Positions 1 to 12,492 of a DNA stretch of 64,000 nt are shown here, piece after piece. The first letter of the stretch is position 1. Each line of letters opens with the position of its first letter. The stretch comes from Apoderus coryli (lineage: Eukaryota > Arthropoda > Insecta > Coleoptera > Attelabidae), in NCBI GenBank assembly GCA_911728435.2, contig OU452202.1, forward strand, positions 12,317,135 to 12,381,134. The letters are read 5' to 3'. The translations under genes were made by a program, and so were the position numbers. The notes beneath the pieces are model-generated. The model had not been told where the DNA came from, ran no database searches, and saw only the letters and a program-made list of their open reading frames with translations.

Positions 1-120
1 TACTTATCTATATCTATATGGATCTACTATGGCTCGTCACTATTATACTCGTATTTCACCCAACAGCTCAATATTCTTAACATAATATACCTATATTTTT
101 TTTCTTGAACCCGTCTTTAT

Positions 121-250
121 TATTTCATAATAGATTTTTTTCTTGGATGAGGTTCTAATTAAAAAACATTATAAGTGAAACAAAACTCCTGTTTCACATG
201 TCAGACAACAACAACGTTTCGGCAATGCATAATTGCCTTCCTCAGGTACA
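121..250 (-). repeat. Left inverted arm of a Penelope-like element (LTR-like)
   Basis: This stretch is a near-identical reverse complement of 1796-1925, over about 125-130 bases with a few differences. The two arms flank a Penelope-type coding remnant, so they are best read as LTR-like ends in inverted order. The arm includes the hammerhead-like core at 216-245 and a segment reading GGATGAGGTTCT near 145. Penelope-like elements are known for LTR-like repeats in variable orientation. Confidence 0.75.
216..245 (-). ncRNA. Hammerhead-ribozyme-like core (Penelope-associated)
   Basis: Read on the minus strand, the order is CTGAGGA, a hairpin with arms GGCAAT and ATTGCC around a short loop, then GAAAC. 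This matches the hammerhead core CUGANGA, stem II, GAAA. Hammerhead motifs are established in the LTR-like repeats of Penelope-like elements. I could not fix a convincing stem III and cleavage site by eye, so self-cleavage is not claimed. Confidence 0.55.
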
Positions 251-321
251 TTGACTAAAAAGACATAAATTTACAGAATATGTATATACCAAATACATAA
301 CATACAAAACTCTTTCAATTC

Positions 322-1155
322 ATATCATCCGAATTTACAATTCACAGTAGAAATAGAAGAAAAAAATTGTATAAATTTCTTAGATTTAACCCTAATAACG
401 TGTAATAATAACATAAGGACAAAATGAGATACAAAACCTACATGGTCCGGACGATACACCAACTTCCACTCTAACCATCCTCTTTCCCAAAAAAAGAGTG
501 TCGTAATAGGACTAGCCGATAGAGCAATAATGTTAACTGATTCTGAGTACAGGACTGAATCAATCAATAAAGCAAAAACAGCTCTCCAAGAGAACAATTA
601 TCCCGGACAATTAATAGACAAATTAAATTAATTAAAAAACGTATTCATAAATGGTATAATGGTAACAATGCCAATCACAACAACCATAGGACTACCCAAA
701 CATTATTTATCACTTCCTTATGTAAATAGCCTCTCGGAAACTTTAAAAATTAAATTAAAAAAACATAAAATTAGAATTGCCATAAGAATACAAACACATG
801 AAAATCTGAAATATATACACCATTAAAAACAAAAACACCTAAAATGAAGAATACCCATGTAGTATACAAAATTTCTTGCAAAGGCTGTGAAGCCACTTAT
901 ATCGGACAAACTAAGCAATATCTGGAAAAAAGACTAACTAACCATAAAAATCCTAATTCTACGCAGACAGCTCTAAAAAAACATCGCAACACATACAATC
1001 ACCAATTCGACTTTGATAATACCACAATATTAGCCAAAGAACAAGATAGACGAAAAAGAGAAATACTAGAGATGATTTGTATCAAAAAAGATCCTAATAT
1101 CATTAATGACAATACCTTAGTCATATTTATAACAATATTATATAGTATCCCATAA
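322..1155 (+). pseudogene. Penelope-like retroelement, RT C-terminus and GIY-YIG endonuclease
   Basis: The plus strand encodes the end of a Penelope-type reverse transcriptase followed by its GIY-YIG endonuclease. Recognisable blocks, in order, are INFLDLTLI (about 370), SGRYTNFHSNHPLSQKK (about 445-500), LPKHYLSLPYVNSLSE (about 690-740), and VVYKISCKGCEATYIG followed by QTKQYLEKRLTNHK (860-955), the GIY-YIG core. At least three in-frame stops interrupt it: after INFLDLTLI...RTK near 425, after LIDKLN near 630, and after KYIHH near 825. The RT palm is absent, so the copy is 5'-truncated and dead. It lies between the inverted arms at 121-250 and 1796-1925. In the family the endonuclease makes the target nick for integration. 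The identification rests on the motif series rather than a search, but the combination is distinctive. Confidence 0.85.
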
Positions 1156-1486
1156 TCCACAATCAATTATACCTACTTAATAATTTAAAAAGAAACCGGC
1201 GTAAACAGAAAAAGTAGCTGACGATATAAAAATATATCTAAACTAAAAAAACTAATACACCCACCAACGTGCCTTATAGGTACAAATAAAAATTAATTTC
1301 GAACGACGCGAGGACACAATTTTAATGTATGAAAAATTTGAATCCCTGTGATGAACAGGAGACGATTTAGGTAAGGAAAAATTGCAAAACCTGTATATTT
1401 TTGTAAATAATGATATAAGAAACACTATAGAGATAAATATAATACATAGTTATTTTGTTGTTATTCTTGAACCGCTATTCTAATTC

Positions 1487-1708
1487 TTTTCAGTTTACTT
1501 TCTTGGGGTGTTCGGTTCTTATAAAAAATTCTTCTTTATTTTACATAACAATATTCATTTTTTATTTTCGTCACGATCACACTGAACATAAATTAAACGA
1601 CGTTTCGTTACTAATTAGTAGTGACGAAAATAAAAAATGAATATTGTTATGTAAAATAAAGAAGAATTTTTTATAAGAACCGAACACCCCAAGAAAGTAA
1701 ACTGAAAA
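1487..1708. repeat. Perfect foldback, 88-nt arms
   Basis: Bases 1487-1574 and 1621-1708 are perfect reverse complements by eye, separated by a 46-nt spacer (1575-1620). A 16-bp direct repeat, AAATATAATACATAGT, lies on either side (about 1435-1450 and 1707-1722), so the hairpin may be an insertion or the product of a local inverted duplication. No coding capacity is evident. The perfect match implies recent origin or gene conversion between the arms. Confidence 0.85.
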
Positions 1709-1795
1709 AAATATAATACATAGTATAAGTTTTACACAAAGAAATTTATGTGCAATTTTTGTCATATTTATATAGTTTTCTATAAATTTAGTCGA

Positions 1796-1925
1796 TGTAC
1801 CTGAGGAAGGCAATTATGCATTGCCGAAACGTTGCTGATGTCTGACATGTGAAACAGGAGTTTTGTTTCACTTATAATGTGTTTTAATTAGAACCTCATA
1901 CCAAGAAAAAAATCCATTATAAAAT
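1796..1925 (+). repeat. Right inverted arm of the Penelope-like element
   Basis: This is the partner of 121-250 in inverted orientation. It carries the hammerhead-like core at 1801-1830, then the shared segment TGTCTGACATGTGAAACAGG and GAACCTCAT near 1890. The LINE remnant begins just beyond it. Confidence 0.75.
1801..1830 (+). ncRNA. Hammerhead-ribozyme-like core
   Basis: CTGAGGA is followed by a stem-loop with arms GGCAAT and ATTGCC, then GAAAC. It is the same core as at 216-245, on the opposite strand. The helix II and core consensus are present; stems I and III are unproven. Confidence 0.55.
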
Positions 1926-1964
1926 ATTCTTCATGTTCTAATATCCAATATATAGAACACCGAA

Positions 1965-3066
1965 ACCGTGCCTGCTGAAATGCGATATGACTCAATCGTC
2001 ACTATATACTCGTATTTACGAAGCGGATATGTTCGTATGTGGAGACATCGTGGTATTTCACTCCTCTCTATCGCCGGGACAGTTCTTACAAGAATTTTGT
2101 CCAATCGTTTACTCCCTCTCTCGGAAGAGTGCTTGCCGGAAACACAATGTGGTTTTAGACCCAACAGGGGTACAGCCGACATGATATTTAGTGCCAGGTA
2201 AATGCAGGAAGAGTCACGGGCTTGAACTAAATATAAAGAAAACACAGATTCTCTACCAGCCTGCACCAAACACTGCGGCTGTCTCACCACATATTCGAGT
2301 TAACGGAGACTGACTTCAGAACATCCAGGGTATCTCTTACCTCGGCAGCATTCTCACGGCGAACGCAAATATCGATGATGAAATTCAGCATCGTATAAGA
2401 TGGGCAACCGCATCTTTTGGCCGTCTGAGGACGAGAATCTTCGATAATCAAAACATCGACGATCGAAATAAGTTGCGAGTGTATAATGCTATTGTACTTC
2501 TTACCATTACGTATAGCTGTGAGTCTTTGATCACTTATCAGAGCCATTTAAAAACCTTAGAGAAGTACCATCAACGATGTCTTAGAAGAATTCTTGGAAT
2601 TAAATGGCAGCACCGACGAACAAACATCAGCGTTATAGAGGAAGCTGAAACAAGTAGCATTGAGTCAATGCTTATCAGGAACCAGATGCGATTGACTGGC
2701 CACGTAATCCGAATGCCAACGGAACGCCTTCGCCTATTCACAACTAAAGGTCGGCTGACGAAATCAGGGAGGCCAGCAAAGGAGCTGACCAACATTAAGA
2801 AGTGTGGCTTAGATGTGAAGAACAACTGGGAGCAGATCGCGAACGACAGACCGAGATGGAACCGTACCAATTACTAGGGCCATCAAGTTTTTGAAGAGCA
2901 GCGTCGACGACATGTGGATGCAAAGAGACAGCATCGAAAGGAGAGAGAACGCATCGATGACAGGATTTGTAGCTGGAGGATCGGTCTGTTTAGCCATCTT
3001 AGGGTTCACAACAGAAATCCCTGAGTTGGAGTAATTCATACTCGTTAACGAGTGAATGCTGATGAT
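1965..3066 (+). pseudogene. LINE reverse transcriptase remnant, internally deleted (copy 1)
   Basis: Bases 2065-2195 encode GISLLSIAGTVLTRILSNRL and PETQCGFRPNRGTADMIF, the finger and palm start of a non-LTR reverse transcriptase. The sequence then jumps near 2215 to the thumb region (SYLGSILTANANIDDEIQHR, 2337-2400) and the C-terminal block LRRILGIKWQHRRTN and GHVIRMP (2580-2720). The palm with the catalytic YADD box is missing, and frame changes and a stop near 2310 break the rest. The last 90 bases match the end of the copy at 39300-40160, which fixes the 3' boundary near 3066. It resembles APE-type LINEs that are common in insects; the clade is not assigned. Confidence 0.8.
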
Positions 3067-6000
3067 AATGTTTCTTAACGCAGGATCTTTATGACCTTAG
3101 GGCTTTTATGGCCGCTGGGCTATCAGAAAATATGTTGATTAACTTTCGGGCATAGCATCGGAAAGTCCATAAATTATTATTGGTCTAATAACCATAACAT
3201 ATATCAACTAGAATTGTTTGATTCCAATAGCCTTCCCATACATCCGTCGGTATGTTGATGAAGAGAGCCAAATGTAGAAATCTTACCAAATAAGCCTTCA
3301 AGTTAAACGATTTGCAGTAGTATCCTTACATATTTCACTTCCATATGCTCTGTTAAACTATCCAACTTTCTTTTTCGAGTGAAGGATACAATTATTAATT
3401 TGCTGACAACTTTTTACTGCTCCTATCTTGCTGTGCTGTATATGATGCAAAGCCATGTTGCCCTGTGCACTTTTTTGTCAATAATCCTATACAATCATGG
3501 TGGGTAAACTACTGTGGTGTACAATTTTTTTTGATGTCAACGCTTTTGCCAAAAAAGTGCATTTTTTCTAACACTGACTGCTTAATTTTCATTGGATTGG
3601 GGTCAGATTTAAAAACCTATGAAGTCGATAGTCCTGTTGTACTACATTCGATTTCAGACGCATAATATATCGAGAGTTTATTACTAGTTTAATGATTCAC
3701 TTGGATCTGACTTACTCATATATTTTGAGATTTTCTTTATTTATTATTGGGAAACCTAAGACAATAAGCTTTAATAGTATAAAATCCCTTGAATTCTTGT
3801 TATTTACATCGGCAGATGCACTAAATAATTCATTAAGTTATAGCTATCAATGGCCTTCATCAGTAGTTGTAGTTGACTTTCCTCTAAGAAGTTTGTGTTC
3901 TCAGTGTATCAAAGGCCTTCACCAAATCTATAGGAAAACACTCGCCTTCAACTACTTTTCCATGTGAAAAATTATGATTAATCCTAACCTAGTAAAGTTT
4001 TATAGTATAAGAATAAAGGCGCATACAGACTATGATCACGTCACGTGAGGTCCACCTACCCCACGCTCTTGATGGCACACGGAAAAGGGTTCAGAGTGAC
4101 TCACTGCTAATGATCTTAGTCTGAATCAATAAAAAACTAAATGGATTGTGTTTACGTTGGGAAATGGCTCTTATTTCGGTGATAATCAATCGTTGAGGTT
4201 CTTGGTTCTTTATCTTAGCCAGAGACTTACATGGCACGCTCATGTCGACTGTTTTTCTGGTAGTTTATCGTCAAACACATACGTACGCCTACAAAATTGT
4301 CACGATCTGTTTTGTTGATGACATTTCATGCTTTGATACAGAGCCTTATCTCTTATGCCGTGCTTCTGCCTCATCTCGAATTTTTGTGCTCCAACCAACG
4401 ACGAGTTTTGAGAGTTGTTGCTGTCGTATCGGGCCGACTGTAGGGATTCTTTTCATGTATACTTGAAGTTTTGACCCAGCCCTGTATTTATATGCTTGAA
4501 TGTCTGAGGTATGTTAAACTACACTCCAATATATGCACGCTACATTCAGGTGTTCATAGTAGTTCAGTACTCCACCAGGAATAATGAGAGCTTCGTATAC
4601 TGGACAGGCATCGAGTAGATAAAGCAAGATTTGCTCTGAATTACCACGCACCTATATTGTTCAATGCTTTGCCTCGATATATGTGAGAGAGCTCCGCCTA
4701 AATTATTTCTCCGGAAAATGAACTCGCTTTTTGTTTGATGTTATTCATATCAAAAATACGCATTACAGATAGAACTCTACACTATATATCTATCTTACAA
4801 AATATCATCTCGCTTTCTCCGTAATATTTCATAAAATATAATGGAAGCCACACAAATAGAAAATTACATGCGACAGGTGCAAGTAACGTAGTCGAATTCT
4901 CGTTTCTTCAGTAAACTAGAAGCTTCATATTGTACATATTGCATAACTTAAAATACCTACGACCAATTCGTAGTTCTAGTACCATGTATTTTGATGTTGC
5001 AAATAGAATTTGCCATTCATACTCGTATGAATCTTTTATATGAACTCGAAAGAAATGCAATATGAATCTCGTAATAAATATTATATGGAAAAATAAGAAA
5101 TACAGTTCACGATAGTATCTTTCTTGGTAATTTATTTCAAACAGAAAAGATATTAATTAGAAATTAATTGTACAGAGTGCTTAAATATGAATAAGATTGA
5201 ACAAGGCATCGTGAATTTTTAATTTTGTGAAAATTCACCACATGATTACTTTATAACTTGAGGAATTAGTAATTTGTATCAAACGTCTCCCTTGAAAATA
5301 CTCGCATAATACAACCCATATAAAGCTATTAATTCATTTTAAAAAATTTGCGACTCTTTATCTACTATTTCCAGGATTCTAGAAAGACGAGGAAGAAGCA
5401 GTCTCCAAAACGCACAACTTAGTTACAGGTCTCGTTGTTCAATTTGGAACTACGTCCACGATCGTTCTTTTCACATCTAAAATCGATAATGAGCAGATTG
5501 TATATTTTCCCATTACCTGCCAAGCTTCATTTGTGGATTTGATTTTAATTCTGGATAGAGTTGGGTCTTTGTGAACTGGATTCAGCTCCTCCAAGCTGTT
5601 TGTTTCATTATTTTCTTGATTTCCAAAAAACAAGGTGGAGCGGGGAGCCCGTTCTTGCAGATTTCTTGTAATTCTTCTTTACTGTTAATTCTCACTTCTT
5701 GTACATCTTCTTCTTTTTAATTATTTTTATTGCTTCATTAGATTTAATTTTCCCTACTTGTATCATCATCGTTCGCTCGTCTAAACTGGCTTTTGAATTT
5801 TCTTCGAGTTCGTTTATTTATTCCATCATTCGTTCTTTGGTTTTTTCGATTTTCGCCAAGACTGCCTCGTTGAATTTCACGAGAATATAAATATGCATTT
5901 TGACGCATGGTTTTGGTTTTCTTCTGTTAGGACATTACATATTATATTGCGTTTCACTGATGCTAAATGTGTTAGCAGAGCTGAAAGGTCAATGCCTTTG

Positions 6001-8184
6001 TCAACGACGAAATTGCGTCAAATGATGATTACCAGTATCACCACTATTAAAAAACCAAGCAGATAGATTAGTCCTGGCTGCGGATGTTCCAGTGTCATTG
6101 AAATCGAAAAAAATATGGAGAATGAAGCTCATTACTGACGCTACAACTAGGAATTTAGTTTACATCATGATGACGTGGAGAGAAATATGTCATCCTTCTG
6201 AAAAACTCTTCACACTTCATCTGCTGCCATTAGGGAACATTTTTTACTTATATTCTTGAGGTTGTGTATTTCTCATGTGTTAAAAATTAAATTAAAAAAA
6301 AAAAGTGGTTGCAGAGAATTGGCCATTATTATTATCATTACCGATTATCTCGTTATTATTTTTCAAATTCAAATTTTCCTTCTCGAATTCAAATTTCACC
6401 TTATCCAATTCATTTTTTTTTTTTTTTGAAAAGCCAGTCGATCTGCTGCCAGACTTGTCATCGTTTCCGCTGAGTTATAGTAGGCGATTTTCGGATATTC
6501 ATTAATTCCTAATAATTTTAAAATATTTTATAAATATTATCTTCTATTATTGGCTAAAATAAAACTTACCATATTCTAACGCAACAAAAATATCAAATTT
6601 TTAATTATAATAAAAAGTGATAGCTCGTCACAGCATTCCTGTTGGCCCATTGTTTACGTTTACTCTTCGTAATCGTAAGCTTGTGAGATCAAAACTGGGT
6701 CATGGAGCTTTTTTTATATCATCATTGAAATTGTAGCCGGTCTAGACATATTGTTGCCTGACATGTTTATTAAATTCAATATAGCAGCTATTTCATTAAT
6801 TATACACTGTCATGATATGTATTTACGGTTATGATATAGCGTGGAAAATTTAAAACTGTTTGATATGTCCCAAATTGTTAAACAATTGTACGAAATGTAT
6901 AAAAAATGATAAAATGTAGTATTGACGTGACGAATGTTTTTGTACACAAACCTGTAGACCTAACGGTTACATTTAATTTGACGTGGATGCTCAAAATGTC
7001 AACTTTCTTTCATCAATAGAGATGCAAGAAATGTATCGATATATTCAATTCGATCTCAATTTCAAGGTTGAACTATTGCCTCGAGGACTACAACTGACTC
7101 TAAAATAATATCTTTGTTTGAATTACATTAACCACACAATGACAGTTATGTAACAAATACGTCAAATAAATCACACACACGGTTGTCACTTCCTTTTTTG
7201 TGAGAATATGTCACATGCAAGAAAAAGATTCCTATGATTTTCAAAAATACGGTTTTACCTAATCGTTCGACATAATATATGCGACATATGCGAGATTTCC
7301 ATGGGTTCCAGAATATACCCCCAAGCCTCCTACCCAGGAACAAAAGCTTAGAGTGTTCATTACAATGTCACGAATATCAGAAACTTTTTCTCACTCATTA
7401 TTGGCCAAACAATCTACGGCTTGGTCGATTTTTAGTGTTTTTTTTTAATTTGTATCTACTGATGTGAGTATTAGAATTTTAACAACAAACAATATTTCTG
7501 GTCAAAAATAATACATCAATTTTATGTTCTACAAATTGTACTAGTAGAAGGATATAATCAAGCGTCCCGTCTTTTTTTTATCAACCGACATCTTAGTGAA
7601 GTTTCGCAATCAATTTTGGCAACTTCACAAAAAAATAAAACAGGAAGTTTTATAGAGAAAACAACACTACAACTCTGATAAAAAGTTTTGAGTGCTTAAG
7701 CTTGAAAACTTTTAAAAACTTGTACTTATTTCCTCCTCGTGATCACGAGTAGTGAAATTCACCCAATTTTTCCCAAATATTCAAACTACATCGAGGTGAC
7801 GCTTAAAGTCGTAAAGTTGTTATACTAAACGACAGAGTATATAGCAGCTATATATTACAGAAAATGTCGCAACATATTCCCGCTTTAATAGCTTTGATGT
7901 GCATCTGTTGCTTTAACACAATTAACTTGGTTAAAAAGAAAAACGAGCCAACTATATATGCAGCAGATTGCAAGGTCTATCGTTAGTGCAGCTTTTAGAG
8001 ACAGTGTCGGACAAATATAATTCTAACTATATTACAAGTTTTATGATAAAAAAATTGTTGATACTTTGAATTGTGCATGCACTGACCCAAAAAAAGTCAA
8101 AATTGAGCCAACTATGAGAGCTGTTAATACTACAAGTTTGTGTTTGTGAAAAATGGGTTCTATCTCTCTAATACCTACGTAATA
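3067..8184. other. No recognisable intact gene; AT-rich with weak remnants
   Basis: I see no intact gene here. On the minus strand at about 3890-3960 the reading GECFPIDLVKAFDTL resembles the FxDxxKAFD box of a LINE reverse transcriptase, but the flanks are broken. At 5440-5890 the minus strand gives a lysine- and glutamate-rich, coiled-coil-like reading with several stops, which I could not identify. A long T run lies at 6414-6427. Confidence 0.4.
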
Positions 8185-9000
8185 CGAGGGTTGCCTTTTA
8201 TTTTTCGGGATTTGGCAACCCTGGTGTTGCAATCTGGCAACTAACAGCTCTATCGTAAAGTTGGACATTTTTGAGGTTATGCGTACTCAGAACGTTTTGA
8301 CATACGAGCGCTATTTGTGTTGTTTACAGTAACTTAAAAGATTCATCTCGGCCCAACAATGGAATTAAATCGTGAACATTTTCGTGCGACTATTTTTTAC
8401 AACTTTCGACGTGGATTAACTCAGCAACAGTGCATGGATGAACTTAATTCGGCTCGTGTCGATTGGTCGAAAGAAATTCTCAGCGAATACGATCGCGGTG
8501 CTTCGAAACACGTCTATGACATCGTGACAGGTGATGAATCGTGGATTTACGCGTATGAGCCCGAAAGTAAACAGCCGTCGACTGTACGAGCCAAATCCAA
8601 CAAAAGTTGTTCGCGCACGAAGCACTTCCAAGCAAATGGTCGCCTGTTTTTTTCGGAAAAACTGGACATGTCACAACCGTACCACTAGAAGAGCGCAGAA
8701 CAGTCAATTCTGAGTGGTACACAACCATTTGTTTGCCAGTTGTCTTCCAAGAAATCAGGAAAACCAACCGCCGAAGACGGATCACTCTTCACCACGACAA
8801 TGCGAGCTCTCACACATCGGCTCAAACAACTGCATTTTTGAGCACCCAAAACATCGATTTGATGAGTCAACCGCCGTATGGTCCTGACTCGGCACCGAAT
8901 GACTTCTTTTTATTCCCTAACGTAAAAAACAAACTGAGAGGTCAACGTTTTTCGACACCTGAAGAAGCGGTTGCTGCATTCAGAATGTATTTATCATTTA
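8185..9000 (+). pseudogene. mariner transposase, internally deleted (copy 1)
   Basis: The element starts with the terminal motif CGAGGGTTGCC right after a TA, which is the mariner target dinucleotide. The transposase start is at 8359 (MELNREHFRATIFYNFRRGL). After QQQCMDELNS the sequence jumps to ARVDWSKEIL, so roughly 100 codons with most of the DNA-binding region are missing. Catalytic blocks remain: GDESWIYAYEPE (8530-8565), HHDNASSHTS (8795-8825) and PNDFFLFP (8897-8920), in line with a D,D34D mariner. A frameshift lies near 8590-8610. The 3' end is lost near 9000, where another repeat follows. The copy cannot make transposase. Confidence 0.9.
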
Positions 9001-9121
9001 ACAATCCGATTTTGTTAACATAATGATACCATACAAAAAACTGTAATACTAACAGAATGTGTACATTGTTCCGGCAAAATTTATTTGTAATATTAACAAT
9101 TTGCTTTTGTTCAGGTACTAA

Positions 9122-9660
9122 ACTTTTATAAAACCCTTTGCAGTACCGAAATATCCTTTTTCTACGACTGTCTTTAAATGTCTTTATTATAATGTGCTCA
9201 ATCATAATTATTTAAAAATGTAGTACATTGTAATGCTGTTATTCATTTCCCACTAGTTGCTGGACAACTACTGGGAAATATTTAAAAATACACGGGTAAA
9301 TATCCTTTTGTCATTACCACCGTAATGGCAAAAGTAGCATCGCTTATGAAAAATCACCGAGAATACAATTAAACCAAATTGACAGTTTATTAATATTAAG
9401 TTATTTCGCTAATTTCGAGGGCTTCAAAGCTATTTCTATAATGAAAAACAGTGTTTAGGCTTACGCCAACAGGACGAGTATAAGTAATTTTCGAAAAACA
9501 AATATTTTCCAAAAAATTATGATATTTAATTTATTCAAAAGCATTAAAGCAGTCGTAGAAAAAGTATAGTGTGAAACTCACATGAAATGACCATTTCCTA
9601 CTCGTATCAAATATATTTATGTCATTTCATGTTCGTTGCACAATATACGATTTCTGCACC
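9122..9660 (-). repeat. Palindromic repeat family, single unit, core lost
   Basis: This unit matches the units at 36580-38165 and, reversed, 23206-23937. It starts with TTTTTCTACGACTGTCTTTAAATG and ends with GTCATTTCATGTTCGTTGCACAATATAC. The palindromic arms are present near 9587-9640, but the central hairpin core is missing. No coding sequence is seen. From 9661 to 10092 nothing is recognised. Confidence 0.75.
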
Positions 9661-10779
9661 AGGGTATCTCTGACACTATTTTTTCGAAATAAATTCCAGG
9701 AAATGAAGGAAATTGAAAAATTACAGTTTTTGCAGGTACTCGTTATCTCGGTTATCTTGTGTGAGATATTAAAAAAGGTAAATATTGTATCTGACAGATT
9801 TTTTCATGTAGAGTTTTTGGTGTACTCAATTATATTTTTAAATTTTCAGTATAATTATTAAAGATAGTACAACTTACCATTTGAAATCAAATAGAGTAAA
9901 TTATCAAAAACGATCGTGCAAAAACACTATAATACGTCTTTATACCGGACTTCATATTTTCTAATAAAATACCCGCAATTATTTGGCTGAAAACGACTAC
10001 TCGGCTATTTCACGTTGTCCGGGTCGAATTTTAAGGGAGGGAATGTCTCTATTAATTACAGATAGGGTGATAACGCGCTATGAAATTATGTTGTTGTCAC
10101 CAGTGGCGGCTTGTCCTATTAAGCAGCGTTTAATTGTACTAAGCATAGCATACGAATCTTGCCATTAAAAAAACACTATAAGAAGCACGCTTCATATAGA
10201 TGCAGCAGAGATTTAATGTAAAATCAAGTTATATGACAACACTTGGCGAGTGTTTTGTACCTATATTATTATTTTGATTATATCTATCTCTATCCCAGAG
10301 TCGCAAATTTCTAGTGCTATGCTAAATGCTAATATTATTATTTTTATTTACTTTTCGGGAAGCTTAAAGTTATGATTTTTGATATTTTGAATACAAATTA
10401 GTCTTTCTATTTAGTTGCGTACATATTTAATTTAAGTTTTAAAATCTAAAAAAGTCGTGAACAAATTAAAAAAATATATATACGGTTATTAATTAGTAGG
10501 TACCTACCTATTTTTATCAAAAATAAATGGGTAGGTACCGTAAAATATTGTTTTTTAATAATATATCTCATACTTTAATATGGAAGAAGCAAGTGGAAAT
10601 AGTACACATCAGTAGCGTAAATTATATTTACGCTAACATCAGGTAAGCGCAGTTATTATTAAAAATGATAGTTAATTTTTTTAATTTTAACTAAAGTTAA
10701 GTTTTTTTAATCAACACTCCTTTTAAGAACAGAAAAATCTTGTTAAAAATACAGACATACCTGTTCCAGATTTAAATAA

Positions 10780-10833
10780 ATGATCGTTGCATAATATACT
10801 ATTTTCAATCATAGTATATTATGCAACGATCAT
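10780..10833. repeat. Perfect hairpin at the array start, 23-nt arms
   Basis: Bases 10780-10802 and 10811-10833 are exact reverse complements around the loop TTTCAATC. In later monomers only one arm is present, preceded by TGATTGAAA, so the first unit carries an inverted copy of the monomer start. Confidence 0.9.
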
Positions 10834-12492
10834 GTAATGATGGCTATTAATACACGAGCATTAACCGGGACACGAAATGAGCCGAAGGTGAGTTTCGTAT
10901 GGTTAATGCGAGTGTATTAATACCAATTACATGAGAGTTGCATATGCTATTTTTTCTACACCCGATAAATAATGAAGAACTATGAATATATTTATATTTG
11001 TATTGAGAAACGTCAATTGCACAGTGTCACGAGAATATACATATTATGCACAAACCTGCAAAAATTATTCTATACTCTGAATTTATACAGGGTGTTTCTA
11101 TATTCGACGGACAACACTCTACCACAGAAAGCTCTCGCTAATTCATGCTATGGCAAACAACTTTATTTTTTTTAAATGACATGGTACATTTTTCTTTTCA
11201 TTTTTATGTAGACCATTTATATCTGGATACAACATAAAATTTTTGTAGGGTTACATTAAAAAATACAGACATACCTGTTCCAGATTTAAATAAATGATTG
11301 AAAATAGTATATTATGCAACGATCATGTAATGATGGCTATTAATACACGAGCATTAACCGGGACACGAAATGAGCCGAAGGTGAGTTTCGTATGGTTAAT
11401 GCGAGTGTATTAATACCAATTACATGAGAGTTGCATATGCTATTTTTTCTACACCCGATAAATAATGAAGAACTATGAATATATTTATATTTGTATTGAG
11501 AAACGTCAATTGCACAGTGTCACGAGAATATACATATTATGCACAAACCTGCAAAAATTATTCTATACTCTGAATTTATACAGGGTGTTTCTATATTCGA
11601 CGGACAACACTCTAACACAGAAAGCTCTTGCTAATTCATGCTATGGCAAACAACTTTATTTTTTTTAAATGACATGGTACATTTTTCTTTTCATTTTTAT
11701 GTAGACCATTTATATCTGGATACAACATAAAATTTTTGTAGGGTTACATTAAAAAATACAGACATACCTGTTCCAGATTTAAATAAATGATTGAAAATAG
11801 TATATTATGCAACGATCATGTAATGATGGCTATTAATACACGAGCATTAACCGGGATACGAAATGAGCCGAAGGTGAGTTTCGTATGGTTAATGCGAGTG
11901 TATTAATACCAATTACATGAGAGTTGCATACGCTATTTTTTCTACACCCGATAAATAATGAAGAACTATGAATATATTTATATTTGTATTGAGAAACGTC
12001 AATTGCACAGTGTCACGAGAATATACATATTATGCACAAACCTGCAAAAATTATTCTATACTCTGAATTTATACAGAGTGTTTCTATATTCGACGGACAA
12101 CACTCTACCACAGAAAGCTCTCGCTAATTCATGCTATAGCAAACAACTTCGTTGTTTTTAAATGACATGGTACATTTTTCTTTTCATTTTTATGTAGACC
12201 ATTTATATCTGGATACAACATAAAATTTTTGTAGGGTTACATTAAAAAATACAGACATACCTGTTCCAGATTTAAATAAATGATTGAAAATAGTATATTA
12301 TGCAACGATCATGTAATGATGGTTATTAATACACGACCGCATTAACCGGGATACGAAATGAGCCGAAGGTGAGTTTCGTATGGTTAATGCGAGTGTATTA
12401 ATACCAATTACATGAGAGTTGCATATGCTATTTTTTCTACACCCGATAAATAATGAAGAACTATGAATATATTTATATTTGTATTGACAAAC
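10811..12492. repeat. Tandem array, 493-bp monomer, about 3.4 copies
   Basis: Landmarks recur at exactly 493-base spacing (for example ATGAAGAACTATGAATATAT at 10972, 11465 and 11958), with a fourth partial unit 2 bases out of register. Copies differ by only a few bases. Each monomer has an imperfect palindrome of about 80 bp ending TATTAATACAC and GTGTATTAATA, centred on TGAGCCGAAGGTGAGT. It also has a stretch starting ACAGGGTGTTTCTATATTCG that matches the long terminal repeat of the DUF4817-type element at 63033-63620. The repeated 67-codon reading frame is a by-product of the repeat, not a gene. Confidence 0.92.

Noticed and set aside
1577..1813. 78-codon minus-strand ORF and the overlapping plus-strand ORF at 1455-1640
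   Set aside because: Both run through the arms of the perfect foldback, which makes open frames on both strands by symmetry.
121..1925. Inverted arms read as TIRs of a DNA transposon
   Set aside because: The interior is a Penelope reverse transcriptase and GIY-YIG domain, and the arms carry ribozyme-like cores, so inverted LTR-like repeats fit better.
5439..5890. Lysine- and glutamate-rich minus-strand reading as a LINE ORF1 or coiled-coil gene
   Set aside because: Too many stops and no motif; low-complexity AT-rich sequence gives such readings easily.
10972..12161. Three near-identical 67-codon ORFs at 493-base spacing that could look like a gene family
   Set aside because: They are the same frame in a tandem repeat. 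The conservation is at the DNA level across the whole monomer, and half of the frame is derived from a transposon end.
10811..12492. CRISPR-like array
   Set aside because: Units are 493 bp with no short direct repeats and unique spacers; the context is eukaryotic.
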